This document shows positions 1-11,906 of a stretch of 64,000 nt of DNA, piece after piece; within the stretch, counting starts at the first letter, position 1, and every line of letters begins with the position of its first letter. The position numbers and the translations under genes are program-made. Where the stretch lies: contig NZ_LT606951.1 in NCBI RefSeq assembly GCF_900095205.1, forward strand, positions 558,001 through 622,000. The letters run 5' to 3'. This stretch comes from Polynucleobacter necessarius. Lineage in GTDB: Bacteria > Pseudomonadota > Gammaproteobacteria > Burkholderiales > Burkholderiaceae. A model generated the notes under the pieces. That model was not told the DNA's origin. It made no database searches and worked only from the letters and a program-made list of their open reading frames with translations.

Positions 1-1
1 A

Positions 2-379
2 TGGGATTTTAAGGGTGGTCAAATTGCAGAGGCAGAGGCTAATGCATCAAAAGCTAAAAACCAATTAAATGCACAAAGCCAAAGCTTAGAGCAGCAACTC
101 GAAACAGCTTACAAGCTATATCAAATGGCAACCTACCAGGTGAAAGTATTAGACCAAGAGGTTGTCCAGCTTGCTGCAGCTGCGCAACGCATTGCAGAAG
201 TGTCTTATCGATATGGTGAGCGTGGCATGCTGGAATATTTAGATGCACAAAGAACTTTTCGTGCAGCTAGGAATGACTTAATCAAAGCACGTTTTGATTT
301 AGCTTCTGTGGTTACGGAGATTCAAAGGTTAAGAGCAAGTCCTGAATGGCTTGCAAAGATAGAAAGTGGAATGCAATGA
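2..379 (+). CDS. Outer-membrane efflux protein (TolC/CzcC-like), C-terminal part
   Basis: This is the C-terminal 125 residues of an outer-membrane channel of the TolC/CzcC family; the reading frame is open to the left edge. The visible part is rich in Ala, Gln and Glu and heptad-like, as in the last helical hairpin of this family, and includes SYRYGERGMLEYLDAQRTF, close to the conserved segment before the final strand of CzcC/CusC proteins. The stop codon overlaps the start of the next gene (ATGA at 376-379), so it was translationally coupled to the adaptor. Its partner genes downstream are broken, so even if the N-terminus is intact the channel probably has no working pump here. Family assignment is firm; substrate is inferred from neighbours. 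Confidence 0.75.
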   Translation, partial: WDFKGGQIAEAEANASKAKNQLNAQSQSLEQQLETAYKLYQMATYQVKVLDQEVVQLAAAAQRIAEVSYRYGERGMLEYLDAQRTFRAARNDLIKARFDLASVVTEIQRLRASPEWLAKIESGMQ

Positions 380-1758
380 AGCAAGAATTTACAGGTTTCA
401 TGGCGAAGCTGAAGCCACGAGTGGTTTCCTTGCTGAGTTTGGCTAAGCTTCACGTTAAAGAATATTTAGGGCAAGTCGTACAAACCCAAAACAACCTCTA
501 TCAGAGTGCTCATGGTTGGATTTCTAGTCGGGCCCCATCCATTGCTGGACGTTATGATGCTACCCCTAATTGGTTAAAATGAGGTTTGTTTTATTTACCT
601 TGGTTTGCGGCCCTTGTGATTACCTTAAATTACTTCAATGCATTTGATCGAAGTCCTGCCATCAAGTCAGCGCAAGATTCCAATGTGGTAGTTGTCAATA
701 CTGATTTGCACAAGATGATTGCAGATGGAAAAGCACAAGTATCTCCATTTGTTGAGGAATTACGTGCCTCTGGAAGAATTGACTTTAATGAGCTATTTCT
801 CTCGCGAAATGGTGCCAATGTCACTGGGCGTGTCTCCGATATTTTGGCTGTCCCTGGTCAGATGGTGAAGCAGGGGGATGTATTGGCCAAAATCACCTCT
901 ATGCGGAGCTTACTCAATCTCAATTGGCTTACTTAATTAAAAGCGAAGAGTGCAAGTCAGTTAGCAGACCAAGTAGCCAATCGAGCAAAAATTCTCTACA
1001 AAGAAGATGTGATTGCATTGGCAGAGTTACAAAAACGGGAGGCTGAATCCAGCAGTGCTAAGGCGGAGTTTCGTGCGGACAATGATCAGCTACGAGTGCA
1101 GGGAATGGATCAAGCAAGTATTGACCGACTGGCTAAATCTGGCTTGATTGAATCTATTAACAACGTGATTGCCACCATTCCAGGCGAGATTGTTGAGTGC
1201 AAGATTAATAAGGGGCAGGTTGTGCAGCCTGCAGATGCATTATTTACTGTTGCTGATCTGAGTGCTTTATGGGCTATTTCGGAGGTTCCCGAAAGTAACT
1301 CCTATCTCATTCGTAAAGGCCAAAAGGCATCCCTGAGTATTCCTGCGCTACGTAATCAGGAGATTGAGGGTGTTATTGCTCACGTTGATTCAATCGTGAA
1401 TCTCCAAACTCGTACTGTAGTAGTGCGCATGGAATTGCCTAATAAAGATGGGCAAATTAAGCTCGGTATGTTGGCGACGATGCTCATCGAAAGCCAGCCA
1501 ATGGAAAAATTAGTTGTGCCAGTTGGTGCTGTGGTGCGAGAAGACAATCATGATCATCTATTCATTAGATTGGATGATGGTCTATATCGCATGGTTCCCG
1601 TCAAGCTTGGTCCTGAAGGAAGAGGTTGTTGCCCTGTTATTTCCGGATTAAAGGAGGGGCAAGAAATTGCTACAGAAGGCGCAGCATACCATTTAAACAC
1701 TGAGCGTAAACGTCAACTGAGCGGTGGTTGCTTGGGTGAGAATACCAATACACTCTAG
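376..1758 (+). pseudogene. RND efflux periplasmic adaptor (CzcB/CusB-like), two in-frame stops
   Basis: One continuous frame encodes a membrane-fusion adaptor, interrupted by TGA at 580-582 and TAA at 934-936. An N-terminal cytoplasmic stretch is followed after the first stop by a membrane segment (FYLPWFAALVITLNYF), a biotinyl-lipoyl-like half (NVTGRVSDILAVPGQMVKQG), a coiled coil with many Ala/Glu/Gln around 940-1130, the second lipoyl half and a beta-barrel domain. The context NWLK-stop-GLFYLPW suggests a TGG to TGA change. The end (LNTERKRQLSGG and what follows) runs into a deletion junction with the pump gene. Adaptors of this family bridge the inner-membrane pump and the TolC channel. 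With two stops no full-length product is expected. Metal specificity is inferred from the pump and the PII-like neighbour. Confidence 0.85.
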
Positions 1759-4429
1759 ACCATCCCTCAGATCGTCATCGCGAGCTCTCTCTGTAGATGA
1801 GCTCCCAGACCGGCGGCGCAGCGCAAGATTGGATTGTGCGTCCCATGTTGCGTTCTATACCTGGGGTTGCTGAAATCAATACTCAGGGTGGTTACGCAAG
1901 AGAGTATCAGGTACTAGTGAATTCAGAGCGTCTGCGACATTATCAAATTAGTTTGCATAAGGTCTATCAAGCTCTTGTTTGGAATAACGCTAATTCAGGA
2001 GGAGGTCAACTACCTAGTTATGCAGAGCGATATCTCATTCGCGGACTAGGATTGATTAATAAGCCAGAAGATATTGGCAAGATCATTTTGAAGGAAGTAA
2101 AAGGTATTCCGGTATATGTGAAAAACGTAGCAGAAGTCACAATAGGAAGCGGTATTAGACAAGGCGCCGCCATCAAGAATGGTGATGCGGAAAGCGTTGC
2201 CGGAATCATTTAGATGATTCGTGGTGGTCACGCACGAGAAGTCGTCAATCGTATCAAGCTAAAAGTTGCAGAAATCAACGAAGGAAAGTTATTGCCTGAT
2301 GGCCTGCAGATAGTGCCGTTCTATGACCGTACTGATCTTGTGAATGCCGCAATGTTTAATGTGGCAAAGGTTTTGATTGAAGGCGTCATTCTGGGCATCA
2401 TCTTATTGTTCTTGTTTTTGGGTGATGTGCGCTCATCGCTCATTGTTGTAGCTACTCTATTACTCACGCCGCTACTGACATTTTTAGTTATGAATCGCTA
2501 TGGCATTTCGGCTAACTTGATGTCCTTAGGGGGTCTTGTAATTGCAATTGGCATCATGGTGGATAGCTCAGTAGTGGTAGTAGAGAATACATTTGCAAAA
2601 CTAGGTGAGCGCCTGAAGGCGGGAGAATCGAAGAACCGCATCATTCTTGAGGCGGCATCTGAAGTTGGCAAACCAGTGCTATTTGGTGGTGGCATCATCA
2701 TTTTGGTCTTCATGCCTTTGCTCTCTCTAGAAGGTATGGAGGGTAAGATGTTTGCCCCAATGGCTATTACCATTGCTATTGCCTTAACCATCTCGTTGAT
2801 CTTGTCCTTTACCTTATCGCCGGTCTTGTGTTCTTATATTTTGAAGGGCGGCAGTGAAGACGATACCAAGGTCGTTAAAAAATTACGTGCTCCCTATGAG
2901 CGTTGATTGCATTGGAGTTTGGCAAATCCCAAATTGGTCGTGAAGAGATCCCTCATCGCATTGGGTGTTAGCTTGGTTGGGTTTGTTATGTTAGGTAAGG
3001 CATTTATACCGGTAATGCAAGAAGGATCTATTACTCCGGTGATCGTGCGTGCTCCGAATATTTCTTTGGATGAATCCATTAAATTGGAGTTTGAGGCTAT
3101 TAAACGGATCATGACTATTCCGGGCGTAGAAATGGCTGTCTCTAGGCTGGGCAAAGGGGAATCCCCCGCAGACCCTGGTCAACCTAATGAGTCCGACCCC
3201 ATCGTAACGCTTAAAACCTTTGGGGGACAGAGCTTCTAGTCAAGAAGAGATTGCTCAGCAAATTCGTGAGAAATTAAAAACCTTGCCCGGAATTGAACTG
3301 GCAATTTCTCAGCCGATTGCTGCCCGTGTTGATAAAATGGTTTCGAGCGTGCGCTCTCGAGTGGCAGTCAAAATCTTTGGCGAGGATTTAGCTGAGTTGC
3401 AAAAACTAGGTTCGCAAATTAGACAGGTTTTAAGCAAGATGAAGGGAAGTAATGACTTGCGGATTGAGCAAGCCTCTGGACAAAATTATCTTAATATCAA
3501 GATCGATCGTGATGCTATTGCTCGATACGGAATTAATGTCGCTGATGTCAATGAAGTCATTGAAACAGCTATAGGTGGCAAGCAGGCTAGCACTATCTAT
3601 GAGGGAGAGAGACGTTTCCCATTGGTTCTGCGGTACCCAAGTTCATACAGAAATAATGTTGATGCAATTGAAAACATTATTCTTCATTCGCCTGATGGGG
3701 CGCAGGTGTTGATGCGGGACTTGGCAGAAATTACTGTGATTGAAGGTCCTGCGCAAATTTCACGTGAGTCAGGTAGGCGGCGTTTAGTTGTTGGGGTGAA
3801 TGCGGAGGGGCGGGACTTGGGTGGCTTTGTAAAAGAGGCGCAGGAGTTAATTGCAAAGAATGTTGAACTGCCCCAAGGCTATACATTGCAATGGGGTGGC
3901 CAGCTTGAAAATATGCAAAGAGCTATGGCACGCCTCATGATCATTATTCCTTTAACTGTCTTGGCAATCTTTTTCTTATTGTTTATGTTGTTTAAGTCGA
4001 TCCGTTTAGCAGGTCTCATTATTCTAGTTCTGCCATTTGCCTCTATTGGTGGGGTATTTGGATTATTTATTACGGGCGAATATCTTTCGGTTCCTGCAGC
4101 GGTAGGATTTATTAATTTATGGGGTATCGCCGTTCTCAATGGAGTGGTTCTGATTTCATTTATCAAACAACTGCGTGAGGGATGGCTACCGCATGGAGGA
4201 TGCATTGCTTCATGGTTGCGGACATCGCTTTAGGCCTGTCATGATGACGGCTTCAGTAGCAATGCTCGCTCTCGTACCCATGTTGTTCTCAGGGGCAGCC
4301 CCGGATCCGAGGTTACTCCGTCCGCTAGCTGCGGTTGTGATCGCGGGGCTGGTTACATCAACGGCTCTAGCCCTATTGGTATTACCAGTCTTGTATAGAT
4401 GGTTTGAAGAGAAAGAGGTGGAAGCATGA
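1743..4429 (+). pseudogene. Heavy-metal RND pump (CzcA/CusA family), internally deleted and frameshifted
   Basis: These are remnants of a proton-driven inner-membrane RND pump, normally just over 1000 residues. The first recognisable piece, just before 1743, corresponds to roughly residue 130 of the family (…YQYTLDHP…QDWIVRPMLRSIPGVAEI), so the start codon and first transmembrane helix are missing. Lesions seen: TAG 1794-1796, TAG 2211-2213, TGA 2904-2906 (TGG to TGA fits PYER-W-LHWSL), a frameshift near 3225-3240 and another near 4180-4210. Conserved family features survive in pieces: the TM helices around 2360-2560, GIMVDSSVVVVEN and the C-terminal ALALLVLPVLYRWF. It lies between the adaptor and a PII-like gene, the usual arrangement of CusA/CzcA operons. 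It cannot make a working pump. Confidence 0.88.
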
Positions 4430-4713
4430 TGGAAGTTAAGGCGGTGATTCGCCCAAATAAATTGCCTGCTCTCAGAACAGTTTTAATAGAGACCCCGGGC
4501 TTTCCGGGAATGACGGTGAGTAAGGTTGAGGGTTGTAGTGCACCGTCAAAATTAGGTAAAGCCAATATTAAAGATGAGCTGACTGACTATTCGGCGAAAG
4601 TTCGCATAGAAATTGTCTGTAATGCTGAAATCGCTCCTGCACTCATGGATAAGATCGTGTCAATCTGTCAGACAGGACAAATGGGTGATGGTGTGGTGTA
4701 CGCTAGTCCCTAG
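4426..4713 (+). CDS. PII-like signalling protein of the metal-efflux operon
   Basis: A 95-residue protein resembling the P-II family, with the characteristic start (VKAVIRPNKLPALRTVL) and the near-C-terminal QTGQMGDGVVY. Its ATG overlaps the pump stop (ATGA), showing coupling to the RND operon; PII-like proteins are known beside CusA/CzcA pumps and are thought to sense their state. The end is shorter than usual: moving frame by one base after the final Pro gives a further VEHSLLQNH-type tail where PII proteins carry V-E-x. The last residues may therefore be lost to a one-base deletion near 4707-4712. This is one of the few genes in the operon without a clear interior lesion, but its partner is dead. 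Confidence 0.6.
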   Translation: MMEVKAVIRPNKLPALRTVLIETPGFPGMTVSKVEGCSAPSKLGKANIKDELTDYSAKVRIEIVCNAEIAPALMDKIVSICQTGQMGDGVVYASP

Positions 4714-4756
4714 AGCATTCTTTATTGCAAAATCATCTGCATAAAAAAGCAATAAC

Positions 4757-5670
4757 TTATAACTCTTCGCGACTATAGCTAATTCCTTCTTCATCGTAGA
4801 TGCAATATATGAGATCAAGCATTGCTTTGATCTCCTCTGATTTATCCATAGACCTTGTGCTCATAATGATTGGCGAGTAGGCATGTTTTTCATTAAGTTC
4901 TAGGTAGACGACATCATCCCTTTTCATGTCTTGAAGACTGAGCGGTGCGATGGATACCCCTTCACCTGCAGCCACTAAGCCAATGGCAATTTGTAATTCT
5001 CTAACCTCAATGATTTTCTTTGGGTGAACATCTCTTTCCTTAAATCCGTTGAGAACTTGGTCGGCAAAACTAGGGCGTGGATTTTTCGGAAAGACAATTA
5101 AGGTTTCTTCAGACGAATCTTTTAAATTAATCGGTTTGGTGGGCTTTGAGAGCGGGTGCTCAAAGGGTACGGCAGCAATTAATTTCTCCTCTCTTAGAAC
5201 AATTCTTCTGATGTTCGCATCTTCATGTCGAACGTGTCCAAAGCCAATATCAATTTTTCCATCCTTGAGTGCTTTGAGTTGTTCCATGGTGGTCATCTCA
5301 TACATACGCAATTCAATCGAATTAAATTTCGCGCGATATTTGCGAATAATCTTCGGCAATTTTCCGTACAAAGTTGATGCAACAAACCCGACATTTAATA
5401 CACGATTAATGTTGCCAACTCTTTGCGTCATCGCTTTAAGTTCACCTGTTCTCGCCAATACTTGCCTTGCATGCTCGTAGAAAAAATTACCCGCATCCGT
5501 CAACTTGAGTGGGCGAGAGTTCCTGACAAACAGCGTTACACCAAGCTCTTCCTCTAATTGTTGGATTTGTCTACTCAGTGGTGGCTGAGCAATGAAGAGT
5601 CTTTCCGCTGCTCTAGTGAAATTTTTTCCTCTGCAACGGCGACAAAGTAGCGTAGATGCCTTAATTCCAT
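4757..5670 (-). pseudogene. LysR-type regulator of the cat/ben cluster (CatM/BenM-like), frameshifted
   Basis: Divergent from catB and read on the minus strand from ATG at 5670: MELRHLRYFVAVAEE, then a frameshift in a run of six A (T at 5622-5627). One more A would restore KNFTRAAERLFIAQPPLS, the classic LysR helix-turn-helix. The substrate-binding domain from about 5500 to 4757 is open (GFVASTLYGKLPKIIR, GHVRHEDANIRR). Family members CatM/BenM respond to cis,cis-muconate and benzoate and activate divergent catabolic genes. The position 100 bp from catB and an ATAC-N7-GTAT box just upstream support that role. A shortened product could start at an internal codon but would lack the DNA-binding domain. 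Confidence 0.82.
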
Positions 5671-5674
5671 ATAT

Positions 5675-5689
5675 ATACCTTTTAAGTAT
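5675..5689. promoter_or_regulatory. LysR box ATAC-N7-GTAT in the catB-regulator intergenic region
   Basis: A perfect ATAC-N7-GTAT sits 5 bp upstream of the LysR start codon. This is the published consensus for CatM/BenM recognition, so the site probably controlled catB and autoregulated the regulator. A further ATAC lies at 5697-5700, a possible secondary half-site. Function is inferred from the motif and position. Confidence 0.6.
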
Positions 5690-5702
5690 CGAAAGGATAC
5701 CA

Positions 5703-5735
5703 AATCAGTCTTGGACTAGTTAAAAAGGACTGATT
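5703..5735. repeat. Inverted repeat between regulator and catB
   Basis: AATCAGTC (5703-5710) is repeated inverted as GACTGATT (5728-5735) with a 17-base spacer. It lies between the LysR box and catB and could be an operator or part of a leader hairpin. There is no T-tract, so it is not a terminator. Confidence 0.45.
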
Positions 5736-5770
5736 AGAGTTCATTTATCCGAAAACTATACGAAATAGAT

Positions 5771-6936
5771 ATGATTAAGTCAGTAGAAACCCTAATAGTT
5801 GATGTGCCAACCATCCGCCCCCACAAGCTATCTGTGGCCACGATGAATTCTCAAGCACTGGTTTTGGTGCGCATCCGCTGCGCGGATGGAATTGAGGGTT
5901 GGGGCGAGGCCACTACTATTGGTGGGCTGAATTACGGAGAAGAGAGTCCTGAAAGTATCAAGACCAATATTGACACTTATTTTGCTCCGCTCATTATCGG
6001 CATGAAGGCCGATCAGGTTGCCAAGGTTGTGTATAAGCTTCGTACAACCATTCAAGGTAATTAATTTGCGAAATGTGCAATTGAAACAGCTTTACTAGAT
6101 GCCCAGGGTAAGCGCCTTGGTGTACCGGTAAGCGCCTTGGTGTACCGGTAAGCGAATTGCTTGGTGGCCGAGTTCGAGACCAGTTGCCAGTGGCATGGAC
6201 TTTGGCTAGGGGCAATACCGAAAAAGATATTGTTGAAGCGGAGAAGATGATTTCACTTCGCCGTCACAACATTTTCAAACTCAAAATTGGATTACGTTCA
6301 GTACAGGCTGACGTAGAGCATGTATTGGCAATTAAAAAAGCTCTTGGTGATGATATTAGCGTTCGTGTAGATGTGAATCAGGCTTGGAGCAAGTTGAATG
6401 CGGTAAAGGGAATTGCAGCATTACAGGCAGGCGGCATTGATTTAATTGAGCAGCCAGTCAAGGCAATACATAAAGCAAGTATGGCTCGTCTCACAAATCA
6501 ATTTGATGTTGCCATCATGGCTGATGAGGCTTTGCATGGGCCAAGTGATGCATTAGAACTTGCAAATAAATTTGCAGCAGATGTCTTTGCTGTGAAGATT
6601 AATCAATCAGGCGGACTATTTCCAGCGCTACAAGTTGCGACGATCGCAGAGCTTTCTGGTATCAGCTTATACGGTGGAACCATGCTTGAAGGCGCTGTGG
6701 GCACCGCAGCCTCTGCCTACGTATTTTCTACATTCCATGATCTTTCATTTGGCACAGAGCTATTTGGACCATTGCTACTTACTGAAGAAATCTTAGTTGA
6801 GCCATTGGTCTACAAAGACTTCAGCTTGCAAGTTCCGACAGGACCTGGTCTAGGCATTCAGCTGGATATGGAAAAAATCAATTATTTAAAACGTCAACAG
6901 GGTCAATCTGACCAAGTTGATTTGATTAGCGCCTAA
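5771..6936 (+). pseudogene. catB: Muconate cycloisomerase, broken by a stop and a 20-bp duplication
   Basis: Enolase-superfamily muconate cycloisomerase, which converts cis,cis-muconate to muconolactone in the catechol branch. The N-terminal capping domain (MIKSVETLIVDVPTIRPHKL) is followed by TAA at 6062-6064. The frame then resumes as FAKCAIETALLDAQGKRLG and is thrown off by a 20-bp tandem duplication at 6111-6150. The rest is open: K-x-K at FKLKIGLRS, the metal-binding DVNQAW, IEQPVK, MADEAL and GGTMLEG. Without the stop and the duplication the protein would be a normal-length CatB. It is the first gene of the catabolic array, upstream of catC and catA. Confidence 0.9.
6111..6150 (+). repeat. 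Perfect 20-bp tandem duplication inside catB
   Basis: Two identical 20-base units (6111-6130 and 6131-6150) stand head to tail. Bases flanking the pair (GGTA before, AGCG after) continue the same periodicity. Removing one unit restores the family sequence GKRLGVPVSELLGGRV, so the duplication is the frameshifting lesion. Confidence 0.95.
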
Positions 6937-6948
6937 AGAGGAGACAGC

Positions 6949-7240
6949 ATGTTATTTCACGTACGTATGAATATTAATTTGCCGCCAGATATGTCGGAAG
7001 CGGAAGCCACTGCCCTAAAGGCTAAAGAGAAAGAAATTGCCCAAGGGTTGCAGTCATCTGGAAAGTGGTGTCACTTATGGCGCATCGCTGGTCAGTACGC
7101 AAATATCAGCATTTTTGATGTAGCAAGTGTTGATGAGCTACATACGGCTATTTCTACACTGCCACTTTTTTCCATATATGCAAATTGAAGTAATGCCATT
7201 GTGCAGACATCCATCTTCCGTAAGGGAGGATGACAGTTAA
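6949..7240 (+). pseudogene. catC: Muconolactone delta-isomerase, frameshifted near the C-terminus
   Basis: A small ferredoxin-fold isomerase that converts muconolactone to 3-oxoadipate enol-lactone. MLFHVRMNINLPPDM and the conserved GKWCHLWRIAGQYANISIFDV are intact. A run of six T at 7166-7171 shifts the frame so the protein stops at 7188 after 79 residues. With five T the frame would continue as LPLFPYMQIEVMPLCRHPSS to a stop at 7240, the normal length of about 96. It follows catB by 12 bp. Residual activity of the truncated form cannot be excluded, because only the last 20 or so residues are replaced. Confidence 0.85.
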
Positions 7241-7307
7241 TTCATTGAAAACACTTAATCCACAGCATTGAAATTTATTAAATCAAATTAATTAGTAAGG
7301 ACAAAAA

Positions 7308-8228
7308 ATGAAACATACAGATATTGAAAATTAGCAAAAGAATGGATCGTAGACGCAGCCGATTCTCCTGCAAATCCACGTGTTCAGGCGATTACACTTC
7401 GCTTGGTTGGGGATTTATGTAAGGCGATTGAAGACTTAGACATTACTCCAACAGAGTTTTGGAAGGGTTTGGAGTATTTTTCAGAAGCTGGTGCTCGTAA
7501 TGAATTAGGCCTCTTGGCTCCTGGTATTGGTTTAGAGCGCTTCTTAGATATACGTGCTGATGAGGCGGATGAGAAGGCGGACTTGGTAGGTGGGCACTCC
7601 TCGCACAATTGAATGACCTTTGTATGTTGCTGGCGCACCAGAGTCCAAGGGCCTTGCTCGCATGGATGATGGCTCTGAGGTAGATAAAGCGGACCCACTG
7701 TTTATGCAGGGCACAGTTTATGGCGCGGATGGTAAGCCATTAGCTAATGCAAAGGTAGAAATGTGGCAAGCCAATACATTGGGTGGCTATTCATTCTTTG
7801 ACAAAACTCAACCTCCTTATAATTTGCGCCGCACCATCATTACCGATGAAAATGGTCATTATGCCATTCATAGCATCGTGCCATGTGGTTATGGATGCCC
7901 TCCAGATGGTTCCACCCATAAATTGTTAAGTCTTTTGGGTCGCCATGGTCAGCGTCCAGCGCACGTGCACTACTTTGTAACAGCGCCTGGTCATAGAAAG
8001 TTAACCACTCAAATCAATATTGATGGTGATAAGTATCTCTGGGATGACTTCGCTTTTGCTAGTCGCGAAGGTTTGATTCCACCGCTAGTTCGTGTAACAG
8101 ATCCAGAAGCAATCAAAGCAAAAGGCTTAAATAAACCTTATGTATCCATTGATTTTGATCTCCATTTGGTAGTTGAGAAGCCTGGAGCTGCTGCAGGAAT
8201 TGTTGATAGAGCTCACTTCGCTGCTTAA
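7308..8228 (+). pseudogene. catA: Catechol 1,2-dioxygenase, frameshift plus nonsense
   Basis: Intradiol ring-cleavage dioxygenase (Fe(III)), which cleaves catechol to cis,cis-muconate. From ATG at 7308 (MKHTDIE) one base is missing in an A-run near 7327-7330. The true frame then continues LAKEWIVDAADSPANPRVQ. After DLVGG a second shift occurs near 7590. GGA to TGA at 7614-7616 cuts TIE-G-PLYVAGAPES. The catalytic part is open afterwards, with iron ligands visible in QPPYNLRR (Tyr), GYGCPPDG and RPAHVHYFVTAPGH (two His). Three lesions make it a clear pseudogene. It sits between catC and benA, linking the benzoate and catechol segments. Confidence 0.9.
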
Positions 8229-8274
8229 TTTGAATGAGGGGTGCTTGCACCCCCCGTTCATAAAAGGATAAAAA

Positions 8275-9645
8275 ATGATTCCAATTCATGTAGATAACAG
8301 TCCAAAACTCAAAAGTCTTGATGAATTTTTGATTGAAGATAAAGAGAAGGGCGATTACCGTCTTCACCGCAGTGCTTTTACTGATAAAGACCTATTCGAA
8401 TTAGAGATGAAGCATATCTTTGAGGGAAATTGGATTTATTTGGCGCATGAAAGCCAGATTCCCAATATTAATGATCGCTACTCTACTTATATTGGCAGTC
8501 AACCTATCTTCATCTCACGCAATCGTCAAGATGAGTTGAACGCAATGATGAATGCTTGTAGCCATCGTGGTGCCCAGTTATGCCGTCGTAAGCGCGGCAA
8601 TAAAGCGACTTTCACTTGTCCATTCCACGGCTGGACATTTAATAACAGCGGAAAGTTACTGAAGGCTAAAGATCCAGAAGAGACCGATTATCCAGAATGC
8701 TTTAATAAAGAAGGTTCTCACGACCTTAAAAAGGTGCCTAAGTTTGAAAGTTATCGTGAATTCTTATTTGGTAGCTTGAATGATGATGTTGCGCCTTTGA
8801 AAGATTTCTTAGGTGAAGCAGCCAAAATTATTGACATGATTGTGGATCAATCAGTTGATGAACTTGAGGTGTTAAAAGGTGCCTCAACCTATACCTTTAA
8901 TGGCAATTGGAAGCTCCAGGCAGAAAATGGCGCAGACGGATATCACGTCTCAGCAGTTCACTGGAATTACGCTGCAACGACTAATCATCGTAAAGAACAA
9001 GAAGCGATTCGCGAAGACAATATCAAGGCAATGGATGCTGGCAAGTGGGGCAAGCAGGGTGGTGGATTCTATTCATTTGACCACGGCCATATGCTGTTGT
9101 GGACCAAATGGGCAAGTCCAGAAGATCGCCCTAATTTCCCAAGACATCAAGAATTTTCAGACAAGTTCGGAAAACCTATCGCTGATTGGATGATTGAGCG
9201 CTCTAGAAATTTATGTCTTTATCCAAACGTGTATTTGATGGATCAGTTTGGATCGCAAATTCGCTTATTACGTCCTTTAGCTGTTGATAAAACTGAAGTC
9301 ACTATTTATTGCATCGCTCCAAAGGGAGAATCAGCAGAAGCCCGCTCTAGAAGAATTCGTCAATACGAAGACTTCTTTAACGTCAGCGGTATGGCCACTC
9401 CAGATGACTTGGAAGAATTTAGAGCGTGCCAAGAAGGTTTTGCTGCAAAGAATATTGAATGGAACGATATGTGCCGAGGTTCAGAGCATTGGATTGAAGG
9501 TGCAGATGATGCCGCTAAAGAGATTGGATTGAAGCCTGTATTGAGCGGCTTGAAAACAGAAGACGAGGGCCTGTATACAGTGCAGCACCGCTATTGGCTC
9601 GAAACAATGAAAAAAGCAGTTGAGCAAGAGCAGGTGAACGCATGA
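8275..9645 (+). CDS. benA: Benzoate 1,2-dioxygenase, large (alpha) subunit
   Basis: A 456-residue ring-hydroxylating oxygenase alpha subunit, uninterrupted and of normal length. The Rieske [2Fe-2S] ligands are visible as CSHRGAQLC and CPFHGW (residues about 97-122). The mononuclear iron site is at [15 protein letters not shown] (about 220). It would form the (alpha-beta)3 oxygenase with BenB and convert benzoate to the cis-diol using electrons from BenC. The start ATG 8275 follows an AAAGGA ribosome-binding site, and the stop overlaps the benB start (ATGA). The reductase and the diol dehydrogenase downstream are broken, so the enzyme probably has no electron supply. Assignment to benzoate rather than toluate comes from the adjacent cat genes. 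Confidence 0.92.
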   Translation: MIPIHVDNSPKLKSLDEFLIEDKEKGDYRLHRSAFTDKDLFELEMKHIFEGNWIYLAHESQIPNINDRYSTYIGSQPIFISRNRQDELNAMMNACSHRGAQLCRRKRGNKATFTCPFHGWTFNNSGKLLKAKDPEETDYPECFNKEGSHDLKKVPKFESYREFLFGSLNDDVAPLKDFLGEAAKIIDMIVDQSVDELEVLKGASTYTFNGNWKLQAENGADGYHVSAVHWNYAATTNHRKEQEAIREDNIKAMDAGKWGKQGGGFYSFDHGHMLLWTKWASPEDRPNFPRHQEFSDKFGKPIADWMIERSRNLCLYPNVYLMDQFGSQIRLLRPLAVDKTEVTIYCIAPKGESAEARSRRIRQYEDFFNVSGMATPDDLEEFRACQEGFAAKNIEWNDMCRGSEHWIEGADDAAKEIGLKPVLSGLKTEDEGLYTVQHRYWLETMKKAVEQEQVNA

Positions 9646-10133
9646 AAACAATCTCCATTTTAGATATCAACGCGTATTTGTATTACGAAAGCCGCTTGCT
9701 TGATGATGAGCAGTGGGATGAATGGCTTGAATGCTACAGCCCAGATGCAGAGTTTTGGATGCTCTTTTGGGACGATAACGATGAGTTGGTAACTAATCCA
9801 CAAGAAGAAATTTCTTTGATTTATTACCCAAATCGCCAAGGCCTTGAAGATCGAGTATTCCGTATCAAGACTGAACGCTCAAGCGCGACCATGCCAGATA
9901 CCAGAACTTGTCACAACGTTACTAATGTGGAATTAGAAAAACGTGATGGTGATATTTGCACCGTACGTTTCAACTGGCACACCTTGAGTCATCGTTACAA
10001 AACCAATTACAGCTACTTTGGTATGTCTCGTTATGTAATCGATTTTTCTGGCGACAAGCCAAAAATCTTAAATAAGTACGTAGCTCTCAAGAATGATTAC
10101 ATCAGTCAAGTAATTGATATCTATCACATTTAA
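9642..10133 (+). CDS. benB: Benzoate 1,2-dioxygenase, small (beta) subunit
   Basis: A 163-residue beta subunit with a SnoaL/NTF2-like fold, intact. It begins by ATGA overlap with benA, so the two oxygenase subunits are translationally coupled. Family features include the N-terminal [19 protein letters not shown] and the central [10 protein letters not shown]. It has no catalytic metal; its role is structural in the oxygenase hexamer. The frame shows no lesion although the next gene is broken. Confidence 0.9.
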   Translation: MKTISILDINAYLYYESRLLDDEQWDEWLECYSPDAEFWMLFWDDNDELVTNPQEEISLIYYPNRQGLEDRVFRIKTERSSATMPDTRTCHNVTNVELEKRDGDICTVRFNWHTLSHRYKTNYSYFGMSRYVIDFSGDKPKILNKYVALKNDYISQVIDIYHI

Positions 10134-11905
<1,772 letters not shown>

Positions 11906-11906
11906 G

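Noticed and set aside
580..2906. In-frame TGA codons in the efflux genes as selenocysteine or recoding sites
   Set aside because: TAG and TAA stops, frameshifts and a deletion occur in the same genes, no recoding hairpin was evident, and the families use no selenocysteine.
8879..9193. Alternative frame inside benA
   Set aside because: Overlaps an intact, clearly conserved oxygenase frame; a shadow frame.
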